Shown piece by piece: positions 21,875 through 33,194 of a DNA stretch of 64,000 nucleotides. The DNA is taken from assembly GCA_033064195.1 (NCBI GenBank), contig JARBJD010000301.1, positions 1 through 64,000 of the forward strand, read 5' to 3'. The notes beneath the pieces are model-generated. The model was not told the origin of the DNA, searched no databases, and was given only the letters and a program-made list of their open reading frames with translations. Positions within the stretch are counted from its first letter, which is position 1, and each line of letters starts with the position of its first letter. The position numbers and the translations under genes were made by a program. The stretch comes from Blattamonas nauphoetae. Taxonomy: Eukaryota; Preaxostyla; Oxymonadida.

Positions 21875-22094
21875 GTGGATGAAGGTGCTGGCAGGGTCGG
21901 TGAACGAGAGAGGGGAGAGGAGGGAACGGAGATCATATTTTTGGTGGAGGAGTGGTTTGCGACGTGTAATGAAGAGAGGAGAGGAATCCTGGTTGAGTGT
22001 GGAGTTGAGGTTGTGGTATTGATCGTGTTCGAAGACGATTATTTTTGAGAATAGAATGATAAAGTCCCGAAGAGTGGAAGAGAATGAGAAAATA

Positions 22095-22570
22095 TAGTAC
22101 CAGGATAAACCCGTTAAGTCGGATAAACCCGTTACCAACATACCCCACTTCACATTGAAACTTTTATTATGACGACTGATATGTTGTGCTTGAAAGAAAG
22201 TTATTGTTCGAATTCTGAAATGATTTGTCCCCTGTTCAGTTGTTTGATCGAGGTCAATGGGTCAGTTCAAATCGATGAATGACCAGCCACGACACCCTGA
22301 ATGTGATGCTGAGTACAAAGAGGTTGCATCTCAATGTACCATCCCTTGGACGCCTGGGAAGACATTGGCTAAGTTCCGAGCACATTTCGACTTACACTTT
22401 TCTCATTCCATTTCGCAATCATTCTTTCAACAGTGACTCCTGTTTTAAAAATAATGAAAAGAGTAATGAACGGGAAGTGGAAGGATAATTTTAGTGAAGA
22501 GGGGGGACTGCTATGCTCATGTGGAATGGTTAACGGGTTTATCCGCTCAAACGGGTTTGTCCGGGTACTA
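22095..22570. mobile_element. Small TIR DNA transposon, 476 bp, non-autonomous
   Basis: The ends are imperfect inverted repeats of about 40 bp starting TAGTACCAGGATAAACCCG and TAGTACCCGGACAAACCCG. Each end holds two copies of a GGATAAACCCGTT-type word. No clear target-site duplication is visible. It lies just upstream of the host gene that starts at 21874, so it may sit in its promoter or leader. The end sequence resembles that of the element at 47008-47981. There is no coding capacity. Confidence 0.75.
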
Positions 22571-23451
22571 TTATATGAGCGCATATTTATGAAATGACAC
22601 ACTGGTGGTCATTTATTTTTTTCACATTTCAGCTTTTTACTAATTGTTTTGACTCCTTTTTTTGAACAAGGACGGATTATCGAAGGTTTTTTCAGGATCG
22701 AACCAGAGAAAACTTTTTTCGTCTTTCATCTCGATTGATTCGTTTGTATTGATTCTCTCTCATAGAATCGGTTTTTTTAGATGGATTTCATCATTGAGAA
22801 GCTTTTTGAGCTGTTTTGAAACAAAATAGGGTAAGAAAATGGCTAGGTCAAAAATCAGTGAAATCTGTTGTGATCAAAACAAAAACGAAAGATTTCACCC
22901 CTCACATGTTTAGTGAACATCTAAACGGCAATTAGACGAAAACAAAATTTTTGTCACCAACTATAGTGTGGTGTGTCTTTTCAAAATTATTTGCTCATAT
23001 GATGAACAGAACGCATACGTTTGACGTTGTTGGAGGTGGATGATTTTGGTTTTTTATGAAGATCATCAGGTAGATGTTGGAAAATGGAGAGAAAAAAAGA
23101 ATTATCAAATGGAAGGACAGAAAAACGCATGGAGATTTGCCAAATGAAACAAACCAAATCAACAGAAATGGGAAAGGAAAACGGGAAACAAACCAGTTCA
23201 TCCGATTGTGTACTTGAAGTGTCAGGTGATAAGAGGTCGTTCGATGATGGAGAGGTGAACATCTCTGAGCTTAATTTGATCAAGCCAACACTACTTTCGA
23301 GCAATTGTTGCGACAGTTGAATTCTTCCCATTTCACGCATGTCCTTGCCGGGAAGTCTGTTGGAAGTCCTCGGACAATATCACACTTGTTTTGGAAACGT
23401 TTCGATTGATCAGTGAGAATTAAAATTTAAGGGCTCAGATTACCAAACTCT
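22571..23451. other. Intergenic stretch, no gene seen
   Basis: The sequence is A/T rich with homopolymer runs. Open frames at 22,987-23,340 on the minus strand and 23,084-23,320 on the plus strand overlap each other and have low-complexity composition; I do not support either. It probably holds the promoters of the genes on either side. Confidence 0.5.
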
Positions 23452-25468
23452 ATGCAAAGCACTGGTCAGGCTATCAATCAGGTATTTTCCCTAAAATTTC
23501 TCAATACTATATCTCACAGGTTGAGAAGATATTTGATCTTCTTCATTCGAAAGAAAACGACGACAATCTTTCATCGGAAATTCTTCTCAAAATGCTTGAT
23601 TTTGTGCGTGGCACAGTGAACGACCTCGACAAATCATTGTCAACTCAAGCACATCCGGTGAACTCAGCAAGTGATGAAACAGAATCAGCGACTTCTGAGA
23701 CATGGGCTCCGTTGGTGTGTTTTTTTGAAATCACTCATTTTATCAGGATGACACACAACATAAAATCGAACATTTCCGAGAAGAAATCACATATTTCGAC
23801 TCTTTACAAAAGCGTATAGAAGAACGAGAGAAAATGGAACGAGAAAGATCACTCCAGAATCCATCGACTCCATCTCAAGAACAAAAACCATCCTCGAACA
23901 CAACCCCTCATTCCCGATCTCGAGTTCGACAACTTGCGAAACGAAAAACTCCAAACAAGCCACAAACAACCGAACTGTCACGAGAACCACTTTCGTTCCA
24001 AAGTGCGTTCTCTCCCCACACACTTGTCAGTCAATCAGTGTATGTTCCGAAACACACAGCATACTCCGATTTTCCGGCCGTTGATCCACTCAGCATCAAT
24101 CATACTTCCCACAAGATTCGAAATCGAGACGATCCACTCAACCCAGTTTATCCAGCGGAACCCGCCACGACTTACCCTCCCGCCCACCTCCCTCCTCCAG
24201 AGCCTCCCCAGCCAGAACCCGTTTTCCATCCAATCGAACCATCAGCACCTCCAGCGGAAGAAAGCGAGACACTCGTCGTCGAACCATCCGCACCGACTGC
24301 GGAAGAGGAAGCAAGCCACGAGATTTCGGAAGCGAAGAAGGATGCAGTATTTCCATACAAGCAACCCACAATTGTGGATGTGCCTCACAAAACAATCACA
24401 ATGGACGCTCCACCAGTTCAACCAACCCGAATTGTTCTGCCGTCCGCTCCGACTGAGGAAGAAGAAAAACAGGCAGATGAGGATTTGCATCAGCCGAGGG
24501 AAGACGCTGAGTCCATCGAGGAAGGACGTCACGCACAGGAACACCGAAAACGAGGGCTGTCGCGAGCGTCGTCCTCATTTCCTCTGACTCGGCCAGAAGA
24601 AGAGAACGAGAGGCGTCTTGCGCTTGATGACGTTGTGAAGTACGCCGAGCAGCGATGGGACGAGAGGGAAGGGTCAGCGAAAAGCGCCGTTCAGCAGTTG
24701 ACCCAGATGGAGCTGCTTCAGAACGACCGCGAAGAGCAGATGCACAAAATCGACGAAGACCTGACAGAGCAGTATGAGAAAGACTTGAGAGCGATGAAAG
24801 ATCCGTTCGATCGCGCTTTGAGGGAGCAGGATGAACGAGAGGCAGAACTGGATTTGTTGGCTGAAGAAGGACACGACATGAAACAAACGTACCAGGAACA
24901 GATCCAAGAAACAGTTGACTTGATCAGACACGAAAAGGAGGAATTGTTGAAAGCGATGGCCGAGTGGAGAGAGGAGAAAGAGAAGGAACGGGGGATGATC
25001 GACGAAAGTGGACGAAACGAAATAAGACGACTTTCTGAAGCTGTCGATGCTCTCCGTGAAGAGCTCGGTTCACTCCAATATCAGATCCAGATTCTCAAAG
25101 AGGAGAAAGCGAAGCTCCAAGAAACTCACCCAAAGGCAGCCACACAGCCTCAACAACAACCGCTCTCGCCTCGCTGGGAAACCACCATCGGCAAGACACG
25201 CCAATCACATCAAATCTTGTCCACCCCATTTTCCAGACAGTCAGATCGTGGCCCAACAGCCACTCCAAATTCGACGTCGTCGTTCCTCGGAACGGACGCC
25301 GATACTCGCAAAGACCAGATGCGCCCAACATTTATATCCCCTCGCAAGCCCGAAAAACCTCAAAGATGCATCTCACCTGATCGCAGTGGGGGTCCAGCTC
25401 GGACGCTCCAGGAACGGTCCCGCTCGAACGAGATTCGCCGAATTTCTCGCCGAGACGACCGACACTGA
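23452..25468 (+). CDS. Coiled-coil protein with proline-rich linker (648 aa, 3 exons)
   Basis: Exons are 23452-23481, 23520-23714 and 23747-25468; the introns are 38 and 32 nt (GTATTT...CACAG and GTGTGT...TCAG), and all exon phases are zero. The protein starts MQSTGQAINQ, has a helical N-terminal segment, then about 170 residues rich in Pro, Ser and Glu with PSAPxxEEE repeats. A long coiled coil follows at about residues 300-470 (REEQMHKIDEDLTEQYEKDL), then a Ser/Arg-rich tail. A structural or scaffold role, perhaps in the cytoskeleton, is likely from the build; I do not recognise a named family. Confidence 0.75.
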
Positions 25469-25579
25469 TGTAAATCTTGTTTTCCCACCATATATGTTCA
25501 TTTCTGATGTTTTCATCTCACAAACTCCATTTAATCCAAGTTAAGAAGAATGAACCTTGTGAAGTGCCTTTCTCCTGCC

Positions 25580-28399
25580 TCAAATGCCATATCTCATAAA
25601 TGACGGATCCGCATAATTCCCATACGATTCCGCGCCTGTTGTAGTATGTCTAGCTCTCCTCTTATTCGCGTTGGACATGGCCATCATTTCACCCACAGTT
25701 CGAACCGTGTTCGGAGGTGTTGGCGACCTCGAATCCCGTCCTCGCCGATTTGCTGGTGTGACAATCGACTCCTCCTCTCTTGACACCGACCCTGATACTC
25801 TGTGCTCTCTTCCATTCGTGAAAGTTCGTTCGCTGAAAAGTGACCGTGTGTCTTCCTCGTCGACATCGTTGTTCCAATCTCCCATTTCGTCTGGCGATGC
25901 GTTTCGCATTGGTTTCTTCGTGAAACGGCTTGTGAGTCTTCGCTGGGTCTCCTTCACTTTCTTCTCGCCTTCTGCCATCCGCTTCGTGCATTTTTGTTGG
26001 ATCGCTTGGAAGGGGAGAAGGACGACGAAGAGGTTAATGTGGAGAACAAGCACGACAAAGAACAAGCGACACATCAGCACAATCCGAGGTGGATATGAAC
26101 ACGACAGGATCAGCGAGAGAAGTGTCGAAGTGTCCGATGCCATTGGAGGTGAGGTCAGACTCATTTTGTCGAGTGTGGCCGTTGGAAGAGAGAGAACGAC
26201 GAAAATTGTGAAAAGAAGATGTTGGATGGCGTAAGATTCAGCGATCCTGAGCGCAGTGCGGATTCCAATCTTTTCTTTCCATTCGAATGGCTGGTCGGGT
26301 GTTGTTGAGTAGTGCCTGAGCATCTCTCGCATTTTCTGGGATTCTTGCTTCTTCTCCTCTGCGATTCCATGTTGTTCGTTCTTCATTTGCTCTGAAAGGA
26401 AGAAGATTGGAATCAAAACGAACAGAAGCATTTGGGACGCATTCAAATTGTGGAAGCAGGACGAGAAACCGTCTTTCGTCGGATCTGTACTCATTGGGAG
26501 GAAGAGAGAGAAGAGAGGAACGTGTCGGTCGCTCACTGGGACGGTCATCGTGAAATAATCCACAACTCTGCCAACATTTTGTAGATCTGGCAAATCGGGA
26601 TTTTCTGCGGCTGTTGGCAAGGACACCAGAAGGAAGCTGATGAACAGCAAAATGGAGGACGAGCTGTTAAGTGCCTTGTGGAGGACTGTGGCGCCTTCAG
26701 TCCGTCTGAACGTGATAAACAAGTCGACAACGAACAGGATGAACGCTGAGAGGGCGAAGAGCGACGGGATGTTCACAAGAATCGACTGTTGCGCCCCGAA
26801 GGAGAGTGTGAGTGGGAGAGGGAGGGAGAAGGAGGATGGTTTGGCGTCGGCGAAGAGGTGTGTGAAGAGAAGGGTGAAGCAGAGCGAGTGGATGAGGAGG
26901 ATGCGGCTGTCGCGGACGGCTTTCTTCTTTTCCTGCTTCTTTCCGAGCTGGTTTCGCACGATTCTTGGGAAGGTGGATGAGAGTGGGAGTAGGAAGGCTG
27001 GGACAACGTGAAAGAACGACGGGAGGGTGATGCCACTCGTGCCCAACACAAAATAACTTGCCAGAAACAAGAAATTCGACAGCCACGCATGTGTGATTCT
27101 CAGGCCTGTTAAATTCAACGCAAATATCATCAAAACAATTGCAACAGCAATAGAGGCCCATTGGGGGAGGGTGGTCAAAAAATCGAAAAATGGGGTAAAG
27201 GGTTCGTACGACGAGAGATGCGACGGGATGGAGATTGTTACTAGCGAATTGCGGGCCAGTATGACACTGCAGATGATGTCACACATCGAAATATGGGCGG
27301 ATTTTGTCAGGTGGACGAAGATTGGGTAAAAAAGGATGACGAAGAGGCCGAGTTTTGAGGAGACAAATGGAAGGGTCAGATCGTCCAATTGAGGTGGGGA
27401 TGTTGTTATGAAGGTATTTTTGATGAGGGAGAGGAGCGTTGTGAACGATTTAACGGCGAAAGGAGGGAGATGGAGGATGAACGAAAACGAGATCTCGATC
27501 ATCTTCGGAATGGACGCGATAATTCCTGTAATGCTCTGCAGCGCCGCCACAAGCACTTCAACAGTGGTTTCAATGAATATATTCATGAATCCCTTCATGT
27601 TTCGAGTGTATTCCGTAAGCTGGAATGACGACGCAATGTACGGGAACAAGGAGGCAATAATCATGATAAATACCACGATAATGATGTAGCGAAGAACGAT
27701 GGAGTTGATTTCGTTGAGAAGGGATGCCACAGTAGAGATGATGGTGTTGATCAGCGGCCGCGGCAGGAAGAAGACGAACAGGAGAACAGTGACAATCGGT
27801 ATATTATAAACCATCAATTCATGAATTGTCACTTTTCCTGTTGCTTCGGTTTTGCTGACAGCTCGAGCTTTGACAGTAAGGGATTGAAAGATGGGCAAAA
27901 GTTCCTTTCCACTTTGTCCAAGTTTCCTTGTTGTTTGGTAAACTGTGATGTTTGAACGAGAGTTGTAATCATCTGATTCATCCAGGAATACTGTAAAGTT
28001 GTCTTCAGAGATCTCAGATGTCTGAACTGAGAGTGTTGAGAGAGGTCGAACTTTGCAGTTCATTGCTTCCTGTGATCTGTTTGTGAATTCCATTGTACAA
28101 GTTCGAACTTCTTCCACATACGGAAGATATTCGATTTTAACGTTGAGAAAGATGACAGCGACAATAGACAGGAGAATTTTCAAGAACATCACAAAATAGT
28201 ATGGGCTATATTCCTGTGCAAATAGTCGTACATACATCAGACCTTTCAGGATCATCAGAGTATCCTCAAAGTTCCCTGATTCAGACTCTTTCAGAATGTT
28301 GAAGGGTCGAAGTGCAGTATTGCCACAAAAAACACGAAAAGGAAGGGTGAATGATGGTGAAGTGAAACAGAATCGTATGAATCTTGTAAGAATCGTCAT
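25580..28399 (-). CDS. Large multi-pass membrane protein (about 939 aa)
   Basis: This long uninterrupted frame has at least ten strongly hydrophobic segments, for example VTVLLFVFFLPRPLI and LFVILFYPIFVHL, grouped in three blocks separated by polar loops. The C-terminal tail of about 130 residues is charged and Ser/Arg rich and probably cytosolic. I do not recognise the family; a transporter or surface protein is possible. The chosen ATG at 28399 overlaps the stop codon of the upstream kinase gene by the bases ATGA; an earlier in-frame ATG lies at 28420 and later ones near 28237. The true start is uncertain. Confidence 0.7.
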   Translation of the reverse strand: MTILTRFIRFCFTSPSFTLPFRVFCGNTALRPFNILKESESGNFEDTLMILKGLMYVRLFAQEYSPYYFVMFLKILLSIVAVIFLNVKIEYLPYVEEVRTCTMEFTNRSQEAMNCKVRPLSTLSVQTSEISEDNFTVFLDESDDYNSRSNITVYQTTRKLGQSGKELLPIFQSLTVKARAVSKTEATGKVTIHELMVYNIPIVTVLLFVFFLPRPLINTIISTVASLLNEINSIVLRYIIIVVFIMIIASLFPYIASSFQLTEYTRNMKGFMNIFIETTVEVLVAALQSITGIIASIPKMIEISFSFILHLPPFAVKSFTTLLSLIKNTFITTSPPQLDDLTLPFVSSKLGLFVILFYPIFVHLTKSAHISMCDIICSVILARNSLVTISIPSHLSSYEPFTPFFDFLTTLPQWASIAVAIVLMIFALNLTGLRITHAWLSNFLFLASYFVLGTSGITLPSFFHVVPAFLLPLSSTFPRIVRNQLGKKQEKKKAVRDSRILLIHSLCFTLLFTHLFADAKPSSFSLPLPLTLSFGAQQSILVNIPSLFALSAFILFVVDLFITFRRTEGATVLHKALNSSSSILLFISFLLVSLPTAAENPDLPDLQNVGRVVDYFTMTVPVSDRHVPLFSLFLPMSTDPTKDGFSSCFHNLNASQMLLFVLIPIFFLSEQMKNEQHGIAEEKKQESQKMREMLRHYSTTPDQPFEWKEKIGIRTALRIAESYAIQHLLFTIFVVLSLPTATLDKMSLTSPPMASDTSTLLSLILSCSYPPRIVLMCRLFFVVLVLHINLFVVLLPFQAIQQKCTKRMAEGEKKVKETQRRLTSRFTKKPMRNASPDEMGDWNNDVDEEDTRSLFSERTFTNGREHRVSGSVSREEESIVTPANRRGRDSRSPTPPNTVRTVGEMMAMSNANKRRARHTTTGAESYGNYADPSFMRYGI

Positions 28400-30313
28400 T
28401 CTTGGAGTCGTTTGAGCCACAGCACTTCAACTGAAAAATTCTTCGTTGGGAATGCAGTTGAGATTCCGAGGCAGAGAGGAGAAGGGATGTCGGTGAAGAT
28501 CCCAGGCTGTTCCTCATCGTCCACAACCAGTCGAGCTTCTCTCCTCCACATGTCCACTCGAATCGCGGCTGTCTGCCCACATCTTATACACAGCTTATTT
28601 GTTCTTGCTGGTTGGAACTCTTTCCCCGATGTCCACATCCCTCCGTTCTCAAGAGAGAAATGTCCACCAATCCCATTCGTCCACACTCCACAACTGTCCT
28701 GTGAGGCATCTTCAGGAAGTGGATGTCTGAGGAAGCCAAGTGCTGAAAAGTTGAGAAGAGAGAAGACCATACTCACATTCAAGGAAGAGTTTTGACTTAT
28801 TCTGATTTTGAGTTCCCACGTACCCTTATAAAACGGAAGAGTAAATGCTGTTCTCCACTGGTTGGGCTCGAGTTTGACAATCTGTGTGAGTGTGGTTGCA
28901 GTGAGTCTGTAAACAGTTCGGTCGAGGGTTTGGAGAGAGGCAGTTCCAGCCCAAATCGGAAGAACTGGCAGCTGGAGTCTCAGTTCTTCCATTTTCTGCA
29001 TCAACTGGATGTTCTCTCTTTCAGTCTTCACTTTCTCCTTTCTCACTTCTTGCAAAGTCTTCAGAGTTGCCTCAGGATTCTGTTTCTCGGCAAGGAGCTG
29101 GATAATCATTGCTTCAGCTTCAGTTTTTTCTTTTTCCATTTTAGTTCTGTCTTCCTCAACTGCGATTCGTTTTACATGTTCCTCATCTTTCAGTTTCCAT
29201 ACTCCTTCAATCGTGTTCACAATGCATCTGAACGCGTTTGACTGAAGAAGCTGGCGACAGGATATTCGAGACACAGCACTCTGATCCAACATCAACGAGG
29301 AAGAGAGAAAAAAGGGATGAATTGAGAGAGGAAGGCACACAGTGTCCATCATTCGCATCAGCAGCGCTCGTTCTTCCTCTCCACACGAATTCGGAATCTG
29401 AGTCGCTTTGAACGACGCAATTTCTTGAATCATTTGAATGACATTCGGACTTTTGAAAGGCGACACGCCAAACAGCAGCCAATACAGCACAACTCCCAGC
29501 GACCACACATCCGCCTCGCACGTCGCTCCTCCTCTCTCCGACGCCATCCGCTCCGGCGACACGTACATCAGCGTCATTATTGAACGAGAGCCGGACACAT
29601 CTTCCGATTCTGCTGCCCCAAAATCACCTTCGACGAAGAACAGAGGAGTGGAGAGGTGGGAGGAAGAGAAAAAATGAAAAAGAGAGAATGAAGAGACAAA
29701 CAGAGTTTCGCATGTCCATTTGCATCGATCAGAATGTTCTCCATTTTGACGTCACCATGTGCGGTCTTCCCATCTGCGTGATTGTGCATCAATTCCAGCG
29801 CGGACGCAATATCCTCCATCACTCGATACACATCCTGAAACAATCAACACAATCACAAATGGATGGCAATAAAAAGAAAAACAAGACAATTCGGTAAAAC
29901 GAAGACGAAGAAAACACAACTCACGAACACACTTCTCGAGCCATTCGAACTTTCCTTTCTGTGAATTCTTTCACAATTTCGGCAAGGGACTTTCCGCCCA
30001 GTTCCATAATCATCACTCGGTTGCCCTCCATCGTCACAGATTCCTTCAGTTTGATGATTCGAGGATGCTCGAAAGTTTTCAGCCTTCCAACCTCTCGATC
30101 GAATCGATCTTTGTGTTTCTGTGTCAAACACTGCACTATCTTGCCTGCATAGTGAATGTTGGTTGACTTTTCAATCATTTCCACAACCGTTCCAAAAGCA
30201 CCAGAGTTGATGATTCGAACGAACGAATCTGAGCATGACACAGAGATTCAGAGGGATAATGAAATCGAGAAACGGAACATACATCCTTCGGGAACTTTGA
30301 TATTGTCTGTCAT
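28396..30313 (-). CDS. Protein kinase with coiled coil and C-terminal SPRY-like domain
   Basis: Reading from the start at 30313 (MTDNIKVPEG), the exons are 30313-30283, 30228-29933, 29834-29702, 29627-28773 and 28742-28396; phases add up exactly to 553 codons plus stop. The kinase domain shows a glycine loop (INSGAFGTV), the ATP-site lysine (YAGKIV), HGDVKMEN where HRDxKxxN is usual, DFGAAE, and SPER. A coiled coil follows (about residues 300-380). The C-terminal 120 residues (QTAAIRVDMWRREARLVVDDEEQ...PSPLCLGI) match SPRY/B30.2-like domains. Introns are 54, 98, 74 and probably 30 nt. The last is a multiple of three and could be retained. Confidence 0.85.
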
Positions 30314-30559
30314 ACTCCTCGATCACTCTTTATGTTACTTTTCAGTTCACCGATCAACCCAATTCAAAAATATCACGGCCAATTGAGTCTGTTCCTTTGG
30401 TGAAAAAGGAGTATTGCTTCAAGATTTGTTGAACCACTCGCGAGATCTTCCCCTAACAACATCTCTTCATCCGAATGTCTGGTTAATTGTGCGCACACAT
30501 TCTCGAAAGATGGGAGTGCGGTTGAAGTGTCACAAAGAAAGAAACGAAAATGTGTATGA

Positions 30560-33160
30560 TTAAGAAAATAAATCGGAATATACATTGATCACTCTTTCAA
30601 ACGGATTCTCCGATATCTGTTGATTATCAGAATCTCGAAGTCGCTTCAGCCACAGCACTTCGACTGAGAGATTCTCAATCAGAAATCCAGTTGTGATTCC
30701 GAGGCAAAGAGGAGACGGGATGCGGGGGAAGATCCCAGACTGTTCTTCGTCGTCCACAAACAGACGAGCTTCGCGAGTCGACATGTTCACTCGAATCGCT
30801 GCGGTCTGCCCAGCTCGATCACACATCTTGTTTGTTCCTGCTGGCTTGAATTCTCCTCCTTTCCACATCCCTCCATCCCAGAGAGTGAAATCACCACCAA
30901 TCCCAGTTGCATATAATCCACACTGGTGTTGTGTGGCATCTTTTCGAAGCGGATGTTTGAGGAAGCCAAGCACTGAAGATATGAGAGAAAAAAGGTCAAA
31001 CTCAATCTCGGAGTTTCGTGCGAGATTTTGATTTTTAGTTCCCACTCTCCCTCATCCATTGGAAATGTGAATGTTGTTCTCCAATTCTTTCCAGGTACAA
31101 ATGTGATAATTTGAGTGAGAGTTGTTGGAGTGAGTCTGTGAGCATTTTTGTTGAAAGTGAGGAGAGATTTTGTCCCAAGCCAGATCGGAAGATGAGCCAG
31201 TCGCTTTGTCAATTCATCAATTTCTGACTGGTGAGCGTTTTTCCATTCGTCCATCATTTTTCGGTCTGCTTCGAGAGCTAGCCGTCCATCCTCCGAAATC
31301 CGCATCAACTGGATGTTTTCCTTCTCAGTCCTAAGTTTGGCTGATCTCACCTCTTTTAAGGCTCTGTGATTGGTTTCTTCTGCTTTCTTCTTCTCTTCTT
31401 CCATCTGAGCTCGGTCTGCCTCTGCCTTCGTCCGTTCTTCTTCTGCTTTCTTCTTCTCTTCTTCCATCTGAGCTCGGTCTGCCTCTGCCTTCGTCCGTTC
31501 TTCTTCTGCTTTCTTCTTCTCTTCTTCCATCTGAGCTCGGTCTGCCTCTGCCTTCGTCCGTTCTTCTTCTGCTTTCTTCTTCTCTTCTTCCATCTGAGCT
31601 CGGTCTGCCTCTGCCTTCGTCCGTTCTTCTTCTGCTTTCTTCTTCTCTTCTTCCATCTGAGCTCGGTCTGCCTCTGCCTTCGTCCGTTCTTCTTCTGCTT
31701 TCTTCTTCTCTTCTTCCATCTGAGCTCGGTCTGCCTCTGCCTTCGTCCGTTCTTCTTCTGCTTTCTTCTTCTCTTCTTCCATCTGAGCTCGGTCTGCCTC
31801 TGCCTTCGTCCGTTCTTCTTCTGCTTTCTTCTTCTCTTCTTCCATCTGAGCTCGGTCTGCCTCTGCCTTCGTCCGTTCTTCTTCTGCTTTCTTCTTCTCT
31901 TCTTCCATCTGAGCTCGGTCTGCCTCTGCCTTCGTCCGTTCTTCTTCTGCTTTCTTCTTCTCTTCTTCCATCTGAGCTCGGTCTGCCTCTGCCTTCGTCC
32001 GTTCTTCTTCTGCTTTCTTCTTCTCTTCTTCCATCTGAGCTCGGTCTGCCTCTGCCTTCGTCCGTTCTTCTTCTGCTTTCTTCTTCTCTTCTTCCATCTG
32101 AGCTCGGTCTGCCTCTGCCTTCGTCCGTTCTTCTTCTGCTTTCTTCTTCTCTTCTTCCATCTGAGCTCGGTCTGCCTCTGCCTTCGTCCGTTCTTCTTCT
32201 GCTTTCTTCTTCTCTTCTTCCATCTGAGCTCGGTCTGCCTCTGCCTTCGTCCGTTCTTCTTCTGCTTTCTTCTTCTCTTCTTCCATCTGAGCTCGGTCTG
32301 CCTCTGCCTTCGTCCGTTCTTCTTCTGCTTTCTTCTTCTCTTCTTCCATCTGAGCTCGGTCTGCCTCTGCCTTCGTCCGTTCTTCTTCTGCTTTCTTCTT
32401 CTCTTCTTCCATCTGAGCTCGGTCTGCCTCTGCCTTCGTCCGTTCTTCTTCTGCTTTCTTCTTCTCTTCTTCCATCTGAGCTCGATCTCTTTCTGCCTTC
32501 GTCCTGTCTTCTTCTGCTTTCTGCATTTTTTCTTGAGTTTGGATTAATATGAAAGCCTGTTTCTTGTAATGTTTCTTCAATTCTGCAGTTTTCTTTCTGA
32601 GTTCCGTAAGTGTTGATTCCATCGTTTGGAATTCTTCCCTTTCCACTGTCATAAGCGGTCCATCATGGACAGATTCCAAAATAAGGAGGCATTGTCGAAC
32701 TCCAATGTGAATCTGTTTGGAGAGATCGGCTGATTGTGAGAATGTGGAGAGTGTCAAGTGAAGAAGTCTTTTATTTGGCAGAGGTATTTCTGAATCCGAA
32801 AGAAGTTTCAGAATTCGGAACATCATATCCAAAAGTTTGATCATCAAGTTGTCATCTTTCCTGTCCCATTCGCGAATGAGGAGAGGAATCTGGTTCCAGT
32901 GTGGAGTGTTCATTATCATTAACACATTTGTCCTCCAACTTGAAACTTCGTCCAACACTGATTCAATGGAGATGGGTCTCTAAAGAGGGTATAGTGAGAG
33001 AAAAGGAGTTGTTGAAAACGAAGAATCACACAGTCGGTTCTAGCGAATTGAAAGACGAGTTAAACTGAAAAGATATGAGATTAAGGAGACAGGAGATGAA
33101 AAAGATCAGGTGAGAATAACGAAGCAAGACATTGGGAATGTGAACAATCGATGGAATCAT
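30560..33160 (-). CDS. Coiled-coil protein with 21-residue repeats and SPRY-like tail (839 aa)
   Basis: Exons, read from 33160 (MIPSIVHIP), are 33160-33032, 32979-31002 and 30972-30560, giving 840 codons including the stop with perfect phase. The N-terminal part is helical. Residues about 200-580 are near-identical 21-residue repeats (KAEEERTKAEADRAQMEEEK), forming a very long charged coiled coil. The C-terminal 200 residues align with the SPRY-like tail of the upstream kinase (WRTxFTxPxxEGxWELKIxIS, QTAAIRVNMSTREARLFVDDEE). The two are therefore paralogues that share tail and coiled coil, but this one has no kinase domain. The 29-nt intron (30973-31001) lies at the same place as the kinase's 30-nt one. 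The C-terminal end may be longer through another intron. Confidence 0.8.
31377..32521. repeat. Tandem 63-bp repeat, about 18 copies
   Basis: A 63-bp unit repeats head to tail with almost no differences; only the last copy near 32,480-32,521 is clearly diverged. Each unit encodes 21 residues of coiled coil on the minus strand. The near identity points to recent expansion by slippage or unequal crossing-over, so copy number probably varies between strains, and assemblies may be wrong here. Confidence 0.95.
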
Positions 33161-33194
33161 GCTGAAGAGTGAAGATCTACCCCTAACCACATCG

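Noticed and set aside
23934-24587. A 217-codon plus-strand frame overlapping the coiled-coil gene
   Set aside because: It is a shadow of the Pro-rich part of the gene in another phase; it has no splice or start support.
31377-32521. Possible CRISPR array
   Set aside because: The units are contiguous with no spacers and encode protein, in a eukaryotic gene.
31366-32547. A 393-codon plus-strand frame of repeated Cys/Phe/Leu-rich sequence
   Set aside because: It is the antisense of the 63-bp repeat array; a repeat whose length is a multiple of three keeps any frame open. The minus-strand reading has a coiled-coil pattern, exon phases and a paralogue.
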